From Burkholderiales bacterium (GTDB lineage Bacteria > Pseudomonadota > Gammaproteobacteria > Burkholderiales > Burkholderiaceae_C): 64,000 bases of DNA. The DNA lies in contig JADJCH010000028.1 in the NCBI GenBank assembly GCA_016703325.1, positions 1-64,000 on the forward strand, given 5' to 3'. The notes beneath the pieces were generated by a model. It was not told where the DNA came from and did no database searches. It saw only the letters and a list, made by a program, of their open reading frames with translations. Position numbers and translations under genes: made by a program. Each line of letters starts with the position of its first letter. Within the stretch, counting starts at the first letter, position 1. This document shows positions 11,382-19,058 of this stretch, one piece after another.

Positions 11382-11430
11382 CCCAAAGTCCCAAGGTCCC
11401 AAGGCCCAAACGCCCAAAGGCCCAAGACCC
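11382..11430. repeat. degenerate CCCAAAG-type short tandem repeat, G-quadruplex-capable on the minus strand
   Basis: Seven C-tracts of three or more are separated by four or five bases (units such as CCCAAAGT, CCCAAGGT, CCCAAACG). On the minus strand, the coding strand for the lipoprotein gene that starts about 70 bases further on, this gives seven GGG tracts with short loops, which satisfies the usual G-quadruplex pattern. It lies in the likely 5' untranslated or promoter region of that gene. Confidence 0.75.
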
Positions 11431-11532
11431 TGTTTCCATCATTGAGGCACTCCCCCCGCTGGGCAAGCACCCACCTGCCCTTCATCTGCACGGGGTTGCG
11501 CCGCATCAAGGGTGCGGCGTGGCGTCGCCTGC

Positions 11533-11805
11533 TCAACCAAGCGGTCCTCGGCAGGGCTGTGTCTGACGCTCCAACTCCCCGAGCCAGTGCATCGCCTGAA
11601 CGGCATCCTCGCCGCACATCTCGCGGTGCGGCTTCAGGCTGGCGCAGACCGCCGGGCGCTCCGGGCGGCCGAAGAGGCGGCAGCGGTCCTCGTCGTCCAA
11701 TTGCGGGCAGCGCAAACCCGCCGGCTTGCCCGGCGGCAGGCCGGGGATGGGGCTGGAGATCGACGGGGCGATGCAGCAGGCAGCGCAGTGGGGGCGGCAG
11801 TCCAT
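11533..11805 (-). CDS. YkgJ-family cysteine cluster protein
   Basis: About 90 residues starting MDCRPHCAACCIAPSISSPI, the CxxxCxxCC metal-binding motif that defines the YkgJ (UPF0153) family. Further conserved Cys occur in LRCPQLDDEDRCRLFG, in PAVCASLKP and in EMCG. The cysteines probably bind zinc or an iron-sulfur cluster; the biochemical role is unknown. The ATG at 11805 begins at the conserved MDC; an in-frame ATG at 11817 would add four residues. The gene is divergent from the YecA/YgfB-like gene, with about 140 bp between them. Confidence 0.82.
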   Translation of the reverse strand: MDCRPHCAACCIAPSISSPIPGLPPGKPAGLRCPQLDDEDRCRLFGRPERPAVCASLKPHREMCGEDAVQAMHWLGELERQTQPCRGPLG

Positions 11806-11944
11806 GGGGGGCACCATGATAGGCGGCGTGCACCAGCGCAACGGTTCCGGCGGCGCGTGCCACACTTGCAGGCCAACCGCGCCCCGGTCTGCACCGACTG
11901 CAGCGCCGCTCCCCGCCCATCCCCGCCTGTATCCGCACCGCCCC

Positions 11945-12580
11945 ATGAAATTCCCCCAGTACAACCCAGAGCTCGACAACCCTGACCTCAATGAGGCCGA
12001 ACTCGATCAGCTGGAGAACCTGCTGAACGCCGTGCCGTCGGATTCGGCCATGGATGTCGAAGGTCTGGACGGCTACCTCACCGCCCTGCTGCTCGCACCC
12101 GAACTCCCCAGCGCGGACGACTGGGTGCCGCGGATCTGGGGTGGCCAGGCGGGTGAAGACCCCCCGTTCTCCAGCGGTAAGCAGGCCAAACGGGTGGCAC
12201 AGCTGGCGCTGCGTCACCTGGCCAGCATCGATCGGCGACTGCGTGCCGATGTGGAGACGCTCGAACCCTTCTTCGGCATCGCCGAACGTGACGATGCCGA
12301 TGGCACGGAGGGACTGGACCCTGACGACCCGTTCTGGATCGACGCCGGTCAATGGAGCGCCGGTTTCCTGGTGGCCACCGAACTCCTTCCGCAGTATTGG
12401 GAGCCGCTGTTCGACGCTCCGGAGTGGGCCGAGCTGCTGGCGCCGCTGATCCAGCTGGGAGGGGAAGAGGTGCCGGAGGATCTGGCGCAGCTGGACGCAC
12501 TCAGCCGCCAGGTACCGGACCTCATCACCGCACTCTGGGAGCACCGCGCAACAGTGGGGACGCAGCAGACGGAGGGTTGA
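11945..12580 (+). CDS. YecA/YgfB-like (UPF0149) protein
   Basis: 211 residues. The N-terminal part (PDLNEAELDQLENLLNAVPS, then MDVEGLDGYLTALLLAPEL) matches the UPF0149 fold, an all-helical acidic protein. The protein is strongly acidic throughout (DDADGTEGLDPDDPFWID). Many YecA proteins carry a C-terminal SEC-C zinc motif, which is absent here. The ATG at 11945 is the first start before the conserved region. Function unknown. The first parS site begins 24 bases after the stop. Confidence 0.75.
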   Translation: MKFPQYNPELDNPDLNEAELDQLENLLNAVPSDSAMDVEGLDGYLTALLLAPELPSADDWVPRIWGGQAGEDPPFSSGKQAKRVAQLALRHLASIDRRLRADVETLEPFFGIAERDDADGTEGLDPDDPFWIDAGQWSAGFLVATELLPQYWEPLFDAPEWAELLAPLIQLGGEEVPEDLAQLDALSRQVPDLITALWEHRATVGTQQTEG

Positions 12581-12603
12581 AGGCAGCCCCTGGCCGCACC
12601 TCA

Positions 12604-12619
12604 TGTTTCACGTGAAACA
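12604..12619. promoter_or_regulatory. parS: parS centromere site 1
   Basis: TGTTTCACGTGAAACA is the perfect 16-base consensus palindrome bound by chromosomal ParB. The palindrome extends by one base on each side (A...T). This copy is intergenic, between the YecA-like gene and the hydrolase gene, about 6.4 kb before parA. Two more perfect copies lie inside mnmG. Confidence 0.93.
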
Positions 12620-12635
12620 TGCACAGTGCGGTGGT

Positions 12636-12685
<50 letters not shown>

Positions 12686-12697
12686 CCCGGCCCTCGG

Positions 12698-13540
12698 TCA
12701 GAGGTCCAACAGCAATCGCTGAATCAGCCCCTGCGGATCGTCCAGCGGCAGGTCGTGTCCTGCCCAGGGATGACGCCACAACGGCACTCCCCAGGCTTGC
12801 GCGAGCGCCTGCGAGCAAGCAGGGTTCACCAGGGCATCACCCTGCCCCGCCTGGACGAACACAGCGCATGCCGGGGGTGACACCGGTGCACGGAACCGGG
12901 CTGCAGCCCAAAGTTGCCGCAACACATTGCCGGCCTGCACCGGGCAGTCGCGCTGCCACTGCACCCACTGCGCCAGCAGAGCCTGGCCCTCCACCGAGCC
13001 TGCCGACCAGCGCCGGCTGGTCAGGGTCAGCACTCGGCGCTGCAGCCCCCGGGCATCCATCGGCCGCAACAGGGCGCCCAGCACCGTCGGCCAGGCCTGT
13101 GGACGCAGCCGGTGCCACAGTGGACTCCAGGGGCGCACGCTGGTGTTGACCAGGTGCAGCGACAGCAGCTCCTGCGGGTAGAGCCGGGCCCATTCGATTG
13201 CCACCATGCCGCCAAGCGACAGGGCCAGCAGCCGGTAGGGAGGCTGGGCGCCCAGGCGGGCGACCTCCTGCCGCAAGTCCTCGACCATCCCCGCCACCGC
13301 GCTGGGACTGCGCTCGGCCCAGCGGGCACCGTTGCCGGCCAGATCCGGCGTCAGCACTTCGGGTGCATCGTCGCTGCGCTGCGGCGAGGCGCTTCCAACC
13401 CTTCCCTGCTGCAGCGCCTGTTGGAGCTGCAGCGGGAAGTCGCCCCAATGGCGCCGGTCCCGCGTCAGACCGCGCAACAAGACCCAGTGGCCCCAGTGGC
13501 CTGCCGGAGGATCTGTGGCCCGATTCTGTACTGAACTCAT
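12698..13540 (-). CDS. alpha/beta-fold hydrolase (BioH/esterase-like)
   Basis: 280 residues starting MSSVQNRATDPP. The nucleophile elbow is ALSLGGMVAIEWA (Ser of the S-x-G-G motif). A later acidic residue is in QGDALVNP and the catalytic His is probably in AGHDLPLDDP, giving a Ser-Asp-His triad in the right order. The opening WVLLRGLTRDRRHWGDF is the usual first strand and oxyanion region of these hydrolases. Its ATG overlaps the stop of the upstream M14 peptidase gene by four bases, so the two are translationally coupled. Substrate unknown; a BioH-like or lipid esterase role is possible. Confidence 0.78.
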   Translation of the reverse strand: MSSVQNRATDPPAGHWGHWVLLRGLTRDRRHWGDFPLQLQQALQQGRVGSASPQRSDDAPEVLTPDLAGNGARWAERSPSAVAGMVEDLRQEVARLGAQPPYRLLALSLGGMVAIEWARLYPQELLSLHLVNTSVRPWSPLWHRLRPQAWPTVLGALLRPMDARGLQRRVLTLTSRRWSAGSVEGQALLAQWVQWQRDCPVQAGNVLRQLWAAARFRAPVSPPACAVFVQAGQGDALVNPACSQALAQAWGVPLWRHPWAGHDLPLDDPQGLIQRLLLDL

Positions 13541-14598
13541 GCCGATCCCCGCACCGCCGCATCCGGGTACCAATGCGACAGGGCCGCCTGCCGCGCAGCC
13601 TCCCGGACCCCCGACTGTGGGCACCAGCGGCTGTGGGAGCTTGCGGCCCGGGCCATGAAATCCAGCCAGGCCAGGTGGCGGCGCAGCACCCGGTGGTGGC
13701 GGTGGGGTTGCATCGGGTTGAACAGCCCCAGCCGGTTGAACAGCTGGCGCGGGTTCTTCTTCACCCAGCGCCAGGAGCCCATCTCCAGCGTGAGCGGCAG
13801 GAACACCCCGTCCGGCGCCCGGCTGCGCGAACGCAGGTAGAGGTGATCCCAGAGATCACCATGGGCCAGGTACTGGCGGCTCTGCGGCTCGAAGACATAG
13901 GTGTGGTGCAGATGCCCGCTGTCCAGCAGCTCCTTGAGCGCATGCAGCTCCGGCAGGTGCTCGATCGGATCACGGCGGTGGGCAAAGGGAAACCAGATCC
14001 GGTCGTCCAGCCCGAAGCCGGAATGGCAGTCGATGGCCAGCGAAAACGGCCGGGGCAGCAACTCCTCCTCCACCACCCGGCACAGGGCCTGGGCCTCCAC
14101 CTCCATCTCGGCATCCTCGGGCCCTCGATACCAGGGCAGACCCGCGCTGAGGCGGTGCCCGCCCACCAGAAAGGGCACCGCCTCGCTGGCCTGCAGCGGC
14201 GCGTTGCGCATCAGGTCCACCCCGTTTGGATTGGCGCGGGTGCCGCGGGCCAGTCCACCCGGGTTCACCAGCGGCATCAACACCAACCGCAGATGCTCCA
14301 GCTGCTGCTGCAGCAGACCATCCCAGGGCAGCCGATGCACGTAGTGGTGCAGGCAACCCAGCACCACCTCGGAGCCGATGCGCTCCAGGCCGTGTACACC
14401 CCCAAACACCCCGATCCCCGGGCAGGCCGGATCGGGGTTGCCCAACGTCACACACAGCAGCGGCAGCCGACGCAGCGCACCTCCAACCTGGCGCAGTTGC
14501 ACCTGCCCCAGCTCGCGCACCTGCAGCCAGCGCCCGCCCAGCTCGATCAGGCGCTGCAGCACCTCCCATTCAGGCAGGTCATCGGCGGTGGGCAACAT
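13537..14598 (-). CDS. M14-family zinc carboxypeptidase / succinylglutamate desuccinylase-like protein
   Basis: 353 residues. The zinc site is visible: GGVHGLERIGSE supplies the H-x-x-E ligands and AIDCHSGFG the third His. LEMGSWRWVKKN contains the likely catalytic Glu. NPNGVDLMRNAP and the flanking Arg residues resemble the substrate-carboxylate-binding segment of M14 enzymes (the N-R motif). There is no signal peptide, so the enzyme is cytoplasmic and may trim peptides or deacylate amino acids. The ATG at 14598 opens the conserved domain. It is the first gene of a coupled two-gene unit with the alpha/beta hydrolase. Confidence 0.8.
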   Translation of the reverse strand: MLPTADDLPEWEVLQRLIELGGRWLQVRELGQVQLRQVGGALRRLPLLCVTLGNPDPACPGIGVFGGVHGLERIGSEVVLGCLHHYVHRLPWDGLLQQQLEHLRLVLMPLVNPGGLARGTRANPNGVDLMRNAPLQASEAVPFLVGGHRLSAGLPWYRGPEDAEMEVEAQALCRVVEEELLPRPFSLAIDCHSGFGLDDRIWFPFAHRRDPIEHLPELHALKELLDSGHLHHTYVFEPQSRQYLAHGDLWDHLYLRSRSRAPDGVFLPLTLEMGSWRWVKKNPRQLFNRLGLFNPMQPHRHHRVLRRHLAWLDFMARAASSHSRWCPQSGVREAARQAALSHWYPDAAVRGSA

Positions 14599-14895
14599 GG
14601 TGGACCAGAGGCAGGGGCCGCTCCATCGGGGCGGAGCAGAGGAGGAGCACAAACGAGCACGGTCGAGCACAAACCTGCGCAGACGCAGGAAGGCGGGCCG
14701 GGGCGGAGCATAGCCGCAGCGACCGCAGTGGCCGCACACCCCTGGCCCCATCGGCGGACCAGGCCAACAGACTGTCATGGTCCTGCCATCGAAAGGTCAT
14801 GTGCAGACCGCAGCATCGCGACACACAGTCTCGCCCGAAGAAACATCTGTGGCAGCGACTGAGGCTGCCGCCGTCTCCCCCCCCCGTCCAGCACC

Positions 14896-15096
14896 ATGCC
14901 AGCCCTCCGACCGCCCCTTCTTTCGCTCCGGCAGCGCCCGCCCCGGCGGCCGGCACTGCAACCGGTGGCGCTGCTGGCCCTGTGTGCCTGGGGGCTGGGC
15001 GAAACCCTGGCGCTCTGGCGCACCCGACGCCTGCGTCAATGGGATGGACGGTCGCCGTCCCGGGAAAAGCAGACTTCCGCCCGACCTGCACGATGA
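14896..15096 (+). CDS. possible small membrane protein
   Basis: A 66-residue frame starting MPALRPPLLSLRQ has a basic N-terminus, one hydrophobic helix (VALLALCAWGLGETLALW) and a basic tail (RTRRLRQWDGR). That layout is plausible for a small inner-membrane protein with one helix. There is no clear ribosome-binding site, and I do not recognise the sequence. It could be a chance frame in GC-rich DNA. Confidence 0.3.
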   Translation: MPALRPPLLSLRQRPPRRPALQPVALLALCAWGLGETLALWRTRRLRQWDGRSPSREKQTSARPAR

Positions 15097-15141
15097 TCGC
15101 GGTGGCCCCCGCACAGACCCACGGATGCCCACGGGGATGAC

Positions 15142-15150
15142 TTGTCCACA
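15142..15150 (+). promoter_or_regulatory. DnaA-box-like 9-mer upstream of mnmG
   Basis: TTGTCCACA differs at one base from the E. coli consensus TTATCCACA. The same 9-mer occurs twice in the AT-rich intergenic region near 44.7-44.85 kb. A single copy is weak evidence for DnaA binding. Confidence 0.4.
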
Positions 15151-15332
15151 GGCCCCGCCTAAAATCTCGACTTGCAGCGGCATCCTGCCCGCCGCTGCAC
15201 CGCCCAGCTGCAGAACCCCTCATCAGCGCTGCCTGCCGACACACCGTCGCGCAGGCAGTGTCGTTTGGAGGCTCCGCAGCAGCGCTGACCTCCCCCCGTC
15301 CCGACGTTCCCCTGCACTCCGCGAGCCCGCCC

Positions 15333-17342
15333 ATGTGGTATCCCCAAGACTTCGACGTCATCGTCATCGGCGGCGGCCATGCCGGCGCCGAGGCTGCCCT
15401 GGCCGCCGCGCGGATGGGCTGCGCCACGCTGCTGCTCACCCACAACATCGAGACGCTGGGGCAGATGAGCTGCAACCCCTCGATCGGCGGCATCGGCAAG
15501 GGCCACCTGGTCAAGGAGGTGGACGCGCTGGGCGGCGCGATGGCGGCCGCCACCGACGAAGGCGGCATCCAGTTCCGCATCCTCAATTCCTCCAAAGGGC
15601 CAGCGGTGCGCGCCACCCGTGCGCAGGCCGACCGCATCCTCTACAAGGCCGCGATGCGCCGTCGGCTGGAGAACCAGCCCAACCTCTGGCTGTTCCAGCA
15701 GGCGGTGGACGACCTGCTGGTGGAAAGCGACGGCCAGCGTGAGCGGGTGGTCGGGGCGGTGACACAGGTGGGCATCCGCTTCCGCGCCAAGGCGGTGGTG
15801 CTGACCGCCGGCACTTTTCTGGACGGCAAGGTGCACGTCGGCCTGGCCAACCACCCGGCCGGCCGCGCCGGTGACCCGCCGGCCATCAGCCTGTCGGCCC
15901 GGCTCAAGGAACTGAAGCTGCCGCAGGGCCGCCTCAAGACCGGCACCCCGCCGCGCCTCGACGGCCGCACGATCGACTTCTCCAGGTGCACCGAGCAGCC
16001 CGGCGACATGGATCCGGTGCCGGTGTTCAGCTTCCTCGGCCACGCCAGCCAGCATCCGCGCCAACTGCCCTGCTGGATCACCCACACCAACAGCCGCACC
16101 CACGACATCCTGCGCACCGGCTTCGACCGCAGCCCGATGTTCACCGGGGTGATCGAAGGGGTCGGCCCGCGCTACTGCCCCAGCATCGAGGACAAGATCA
16201 ACCGCTTTGCCGACAAGGACAGCCACCAGATCTTCCTGGAGCCCGAAGGGCTGACCACCCACGAGTTCTACCCCAACGGCATTTCCACCTCCCTGCCCTT
16301 CGACGTGCAACTGGCCGCCGTGCGCTCCATGCCCGGGCTGGAGAACGCGCACATCCTGCGCCCCGGCTACGCCATCGAGTACGACTACTTCGACCCGCGC
16401 GAGCTGAAGGCCAGCTTCGAGACCAAGTTGATCGGCGGCCTGTTCTTCGCCGGCCAGATCAACGGCACCACCGGTTACGAGGAGGCTGCCGCCCAGGGTC
16501 TGTACGCCGGCGCCAACGCAGCGCTGCAGGCCCAGGGCAAGGAGCCGCTGAGCCTGCGCCGTGACCAGGCCTACCTGGGCGTGCTGGTGGACGACCTGAT
16601 CACCAAAGGCGTGACCGAACCCTACCGCATGTTCACCAGCCGGGCCGAGTTCCGCCTGCAACTGCGGGAAGACAATGCCGACCTGCGCCTCACCGAGATC
16701 GGCCGCAGCGTCGGGCTGGTGGACGATGAACGTTGGGCCACCTTCAACCGCAAGCGAGATGCTGTTTCACGTGAAACACAGCGTCTGCGCAGCAGCTGGG
16801 TGCACCCCGGCATCCTCTCCGCCGAGGATGGCGAGCGCCTGCTCGGCAAGGCCATCGAGCGCGAATACAACCTGGCCGACCTGCTGCGGCGACCGGCGGT
16901 CGGATTTGACACCCTCACCGCGGTGCTGGCCGCAGCCCAGCGGTCGGTGGATGTTTCACGTGAAACACTGCGCGGAGAACTCGGCACTGAACTCGCCGAT
17001 GCGGTGATCGAGCAAGTGGAGATCGCCACCAAATACGCCGGCTACATCGACAAGCAGAACGACGAGGTGCAGCGTGCCGCCGCCTACGAGCAGCTGCGCC
17101 TCCCGCCGGAGCTGGACTACGGCCAGGTCACTGCCCTGTCCTACGAAGTCCGGCAGAAGCTCACCCGCCACCGGCCGGAAACCTTGGGCCAGGCCTCCCG
17201 CATCTCCGGCATCACACCCGCGGCGATTTCGCTGCTGCTGATCCACCTGAAGCGTGGCCGCTTCACCGGATACACCGGATTCACCGGCTCCGCCGAACCG
17301 GCACCGTCGCAGACCCCGGCGGAGTCCGTCGATGCCGCCTGA
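15333..17342 (+). CDS. mnmG: tRNA uridine-5-carboxymethylaminomethyl synthesis enzyme MnmG (GidA)
   Basis: With MnmE this FAD enzyme installs the carboxymethylaminomethyl group on the wobble uridine of several tRNAs. The 669-residue protein has the dinucleotide-binding motif GGGHAGAEAA at residues 13-22, MSCNPSIGGIGKGHLVKEVD, the catalytic-cysteine region LPCWITHTNSRTHD, and FINGTTGYEEAAAQG-like FAD contacts (INGTTGYEEAAAQGLYAG). The C-terminal helical domain binds tRNA and MnmE. Length is close to the family's usual 620-660 residues; the extra residues are a low-complexity tail (SAEPAPSQTPAESVD). The ATG at 15333 begins the conserved MWYPQDFDVIVIG. Two parS sites lie inside the gene, each coding VSRET (residues 478-482 and 541-545). 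The end overlaps rsmG by 11 bases. Confidence 0.97.
   Translation: MWYPQDFDVIVIGGGHAGAEAALAAARMGCATLLLTHNIETLGQMSCNPSIGGIGKGHLVKEVDALGGAMAAATDEGGIQFRILNSSKGPAVRATRAQADRILYKAAMRRRLENQPNLWLFQQAVDDLLVESDGQRERVVGAVTQVGIRFRAKAVVLTAGTFLDGKVHVGLANHPAGRAGDPPAISLSARLKELKLPQGRLKTGTPPRLDGRTIDFSRCTEQPGDMDPVPVFSFLGHASQHPRQLPCWITHTNSRTHDILRTGFDRSPMFTGVIEGVGPRYCPSIEDKINRFADKDSHQIFLEPEGLTTHEFYPNGISTSLPFDVQLAAVRSMPGLENAHILRPGYAIEYDYFDPRELKASFETKLIGGLFFAGQINGTTGYEEAAAQGLYAGANAALQAQGKEPLSLRRDQAYLGVLVDDLITKGVTEPYRMFTSRAEFRLQLREDNADLRLTEIGRSVGLVDDERWATFNRKRDAVSRETQRLRSSWVHPGILSAEDGERLLGKAIEREYNLADLLRRPAVGFDTLTAVLAAAQRSVDVSRETLRGELGTELADAVIEQVEIATKYAGYIDKQNDEVQRAAAYEQLRLPPELDYGQVTALSYEVRQKLTRHRPETLGQASRISGITPAAISLLLIHLKRGRFTGYTGFTGSAEPAPSQTPAESVDAA
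16763..16778. promoter_or_regulatory. parS: parS site 2, inside mnmG
   Basis: A perfect TGTTTCACGTGAAACA palindrome embedded in the mnmG coding sequence, where it is read as VSRET. It is 173 bases before site 3 and about 2.3 kb before parA. Confidence 0.93.
16952..16967. promoter_or_regulatory. parS: parS site 3, inside mnmG
   Basis: A second perfect TGTTTCACGTGAAACA palindrome in mnmG, again read in the same frame as VSRET. Two sites in one gene in the same phase suggest the MnmG sequence has been shaped to keep them. Confidence 0.93.
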
Positions 17343-17997
17343 GCTCGACGACCGCCAGCGCCTGGCCGTCGGCGCCGCCGCGCTGGGCCTGTCGCTGGAC
17401 GACGCCACCCTGGACCGCCTGCTGGCCTACCGCGACCTGCTGCTGCGCTGGAACCAGGTCTACAACCTGACCGCCGTGCGCGACCCGGCACAGATGATCA
17501 CGCAGCACCTGCTGGACAGCCTGGCCGCGGTCGGGCCGCTGCGTCGACACTGCGCCGCGCAAACGCCGCGGGCGTTGCGGGTGCTGGACGTGGGCAGCGG
17601 CGGTGGCCTGCCCGGTGTGGTGCTGGCCCTCACCTGCCCTGAGCTCACGGTGGTCTGCGTCGACACCGTCGCCAAGAAAGCCATGTTCCTGCGCCAGGTG
17701 GCGGCGGAACTGAAGCTGCCCAACCTGCAATCCCGCCACGCCCGGGTGGAATCGCTGCAGGAACCCGGCTTCGACGTGGTGACCTCCCGAGCCTTTGCGT
17801 CGCTGGCCGACTTCGTCGCCCTCACCCGCGAGCGCCTCGCCCCCGGCGGTGTCTGGATGGCGATGAAAGGCCCGGGCGCCGAGGCCGAACGGGCCGCGCT
17901 GCCTCCGGACTGCGAGGTGACGGCGATCGAGCCGCTGGACGTGCCCGGCCTGGGTGCGCAGCGCTGCCTGGCCTGGATGCGCCCGGCCGCTGCCTGA
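17332..17997 (+). CDS. rsmG: 16S rRNA (guanine-527-N7)-methyltransferase RsmG (GidB)
   Basis: RsmG methylates N7 of G527 in the 530 loop of 16S rRNA using S-adenosylmethionine; loss gives low-level streptomycin resistance in several species. The 221-residue protein contains RWNQVYNLTAVRDPAQMI near the N-terminus, the SAM-binding motif VLDVGSGGGLPGVVLAL, and VVTSRAFASLADFV, all characteristic. The ATG at 17332 overlaps the last 11 bases of mnmG, so the two are translated from one message. The 221 residues are normal for the family. Confidence 0.96.
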   Translation: MPPELDDRQRLAVGAAALGLSLDDATLDRLLAYRDLLLRWNQVYNLTAVRDPAQMITQHLLDSLAAVGPLRRHCAAQTPRALRVLDVGSGGGLPGVVLALTCPELTVVCVDTVAKKAMFLRQVAAELKLPNLQSRHARVESLQEPGFDVVTSRAFASLADFVALTRERLAPGGVWMAMKGPGAEAERAALPPDCEVTAIEPLDVPGLGAQRCLAWMRPAAA

Positions 17998-18367
17998 GCG
18001 GAAACCACTCCGGGCTGGCCGTGCCGACCGCCTACTCACCGCGTATCCACCGCGTATCCACCGCGACCGGCACCTTGTCCGCACAGACTCCACAGCCTGT
18101 GCACAGCCGGGCCAGCAGATGTTCACGGGCCAGGCACAGCGAGCCCACAACCTGCCCACAGACTTGCCCACAACCTCAGGCCTGCCTGTGCACGCCATCC
18201 ACCGACTACCCAGAGACCGCACACCGGTTGTCCCGGGAGTTATCCAAAGGGTTGTGCACAACCGCAGCGTGGCATGGACACAACCCTGGCGCGCCGCGAG
18301 CCCCCGGCGGCCCGCGGCAGGGGTCGTCACTGGCAGTCGTGCCAGGGTTCTCGGTTACGCTCGCAGC
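17998..18367. promoter_or_regulatory. intergenic cluster of DnaA-box-like words and short repeats
   Basis: This 370-base gap between rsmG and the LysE gene is dense in CCACA/TGTGC words. It holds two tandem copies of CGCGTATCCAC (18040-18061), CCTGTGCACAG (18097-18107), GCCCACAA and TTGCCCACAAC (18143-18174), and TTATCCAAA (18240-18248) three bases before the palindrome TTGTGCACAA (18252-18261), each strand of which reads TTGTGCACA. DnaA boxes follow TTWTNCACA, so several words are within one or two bases. There is no AT-rich unwinding element. It could be an auxiliary DnaA-titration site, an origin relic, or a promoter region. Confidence 0.4.
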
Positions 18368-18982
18368 ATGTTCGGCATTGCAGACTACGGCGCCTTCTGC
18401 GCCGCCGTGATCCTCTTCCTGGCCATCCCCGGCCCGGGCAACTTTGCCCTGCTCAGCGCCACCGGCCAGGCGGGTCTGCGCGGCGGGCTGGCCGCCACGC
18501 TGGGGGTGATCCTGGGTGACCAGGTGCTGATGTGGTGCGCCGTGGCCGGCGTGGCTGCGCTGATGGCGGCGCAGCCGGCGCTGTTCGATGCAGTGCGCTG
18601 GGCCGGTGCCGCCTACCTGGCCTGGATCGGCTTCAAGCTGCTGCGCTCCAAGGGCGACGGCAGCGCCAGCCCGGTCAAGCTGGCGCCCGGGCACTTCCTG
18701 CGCCAGTCGCTGGTCATCACCCTGCTCAACCCCAAGGCCATCGTGTTCTACATGGCCTTTTTTCCGCTGTTCATCGACCCGGCCACCCACCGCGGCATTC
18801 CCACCTTCCTGGCCATGGCCGCCACCATCGCCGCCCTCACCTTCGCCTATGGCCTGATCGTCTGCGCGCTGGCCGACCGGCTGGCGCGGCAGCTGCGGCA
18901 GCACCGCCGCCTGGTGGTCTGGCTGGAGCGGCTGGCCGGCCTGTGCATGATCGGCTTCGGGCTGCGGCTGGTGCGCTCCTGA
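18368..18982 (+). CDS. LysE/RhtB-family amino-acid exporter
   Basis: 204 residues with about six membrane helices. The N-terminal ILFLAIPGPGNFALLSATGQ carries the PGPxxx signature of the RhtB branch, and LLNPKAIVFYMAFFPLFID contains the conserved NPK motif. These proteins export amino acids or homoserine lactones across the inner membrane. The ATG at 18368 begins MFGIADYGAFC, right before helix 1. It sits between rsmG and parA. Substrate unknown; a second member of the family lies at 31222. Confidence 0.88.
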   Translation: MFGIADYGAFCAAVILFLAIPGPGNFALLSATGQAGLRGGLAATLGVILGDQVLMWCAVAGVAALMAAQPALFDAVRWAGAAYLAWIGFKLLRSKGDGSASPVKLAPGHFLRQSLVITLLNPKAIVFYMAFFPLFIDPATHRGIPTFLAMAATIAALTFAYGLIVCALADRLARQLRQHRRLVVWLERLAGLCMIGFGLRLVRS

Positions 18983-19058
18983 GCCTGCACCGGCAACCTG
19001 CCGATCCTCACCGCCCGTTTTGTCCCGCGTCCCCCTGCCCGCTCCCAAGCCTTCCAAC

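Larger units (their letters stand above)
14599..15332. other. 734-base divergent intergenic region upstream of mnmG
   Basis: This long gap separates the leftward peptidase gene from rightward mnmG. Most of it carries no convincing frame. It holds one possible small membrane-protein gene (14896-15096) and a DnaA-box-like word at 15142. AAAATCTCGACTT at 15162-15174 is the least GC-rich spot and may belong to the mnmG promoter. Confidence 0.5.

Noticed and set aside
9296..12604. A single 1102-residue lipoprotein from one long leftward frame
   Set aside because: The signal peptide and lipobox lie in the middle of the frame near 11230; the upstream part overlaps the rightward YecA-like gene and the leftward YkgJ gene, and is not real coding.
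13198..14862. A 554-codon rightward open frame opposite the peptidase and hydrolase genes
   Set aside because: The opposite strand encodes proteins with intact zinc and Ser-His motifs; this frame is a compositional shadow.
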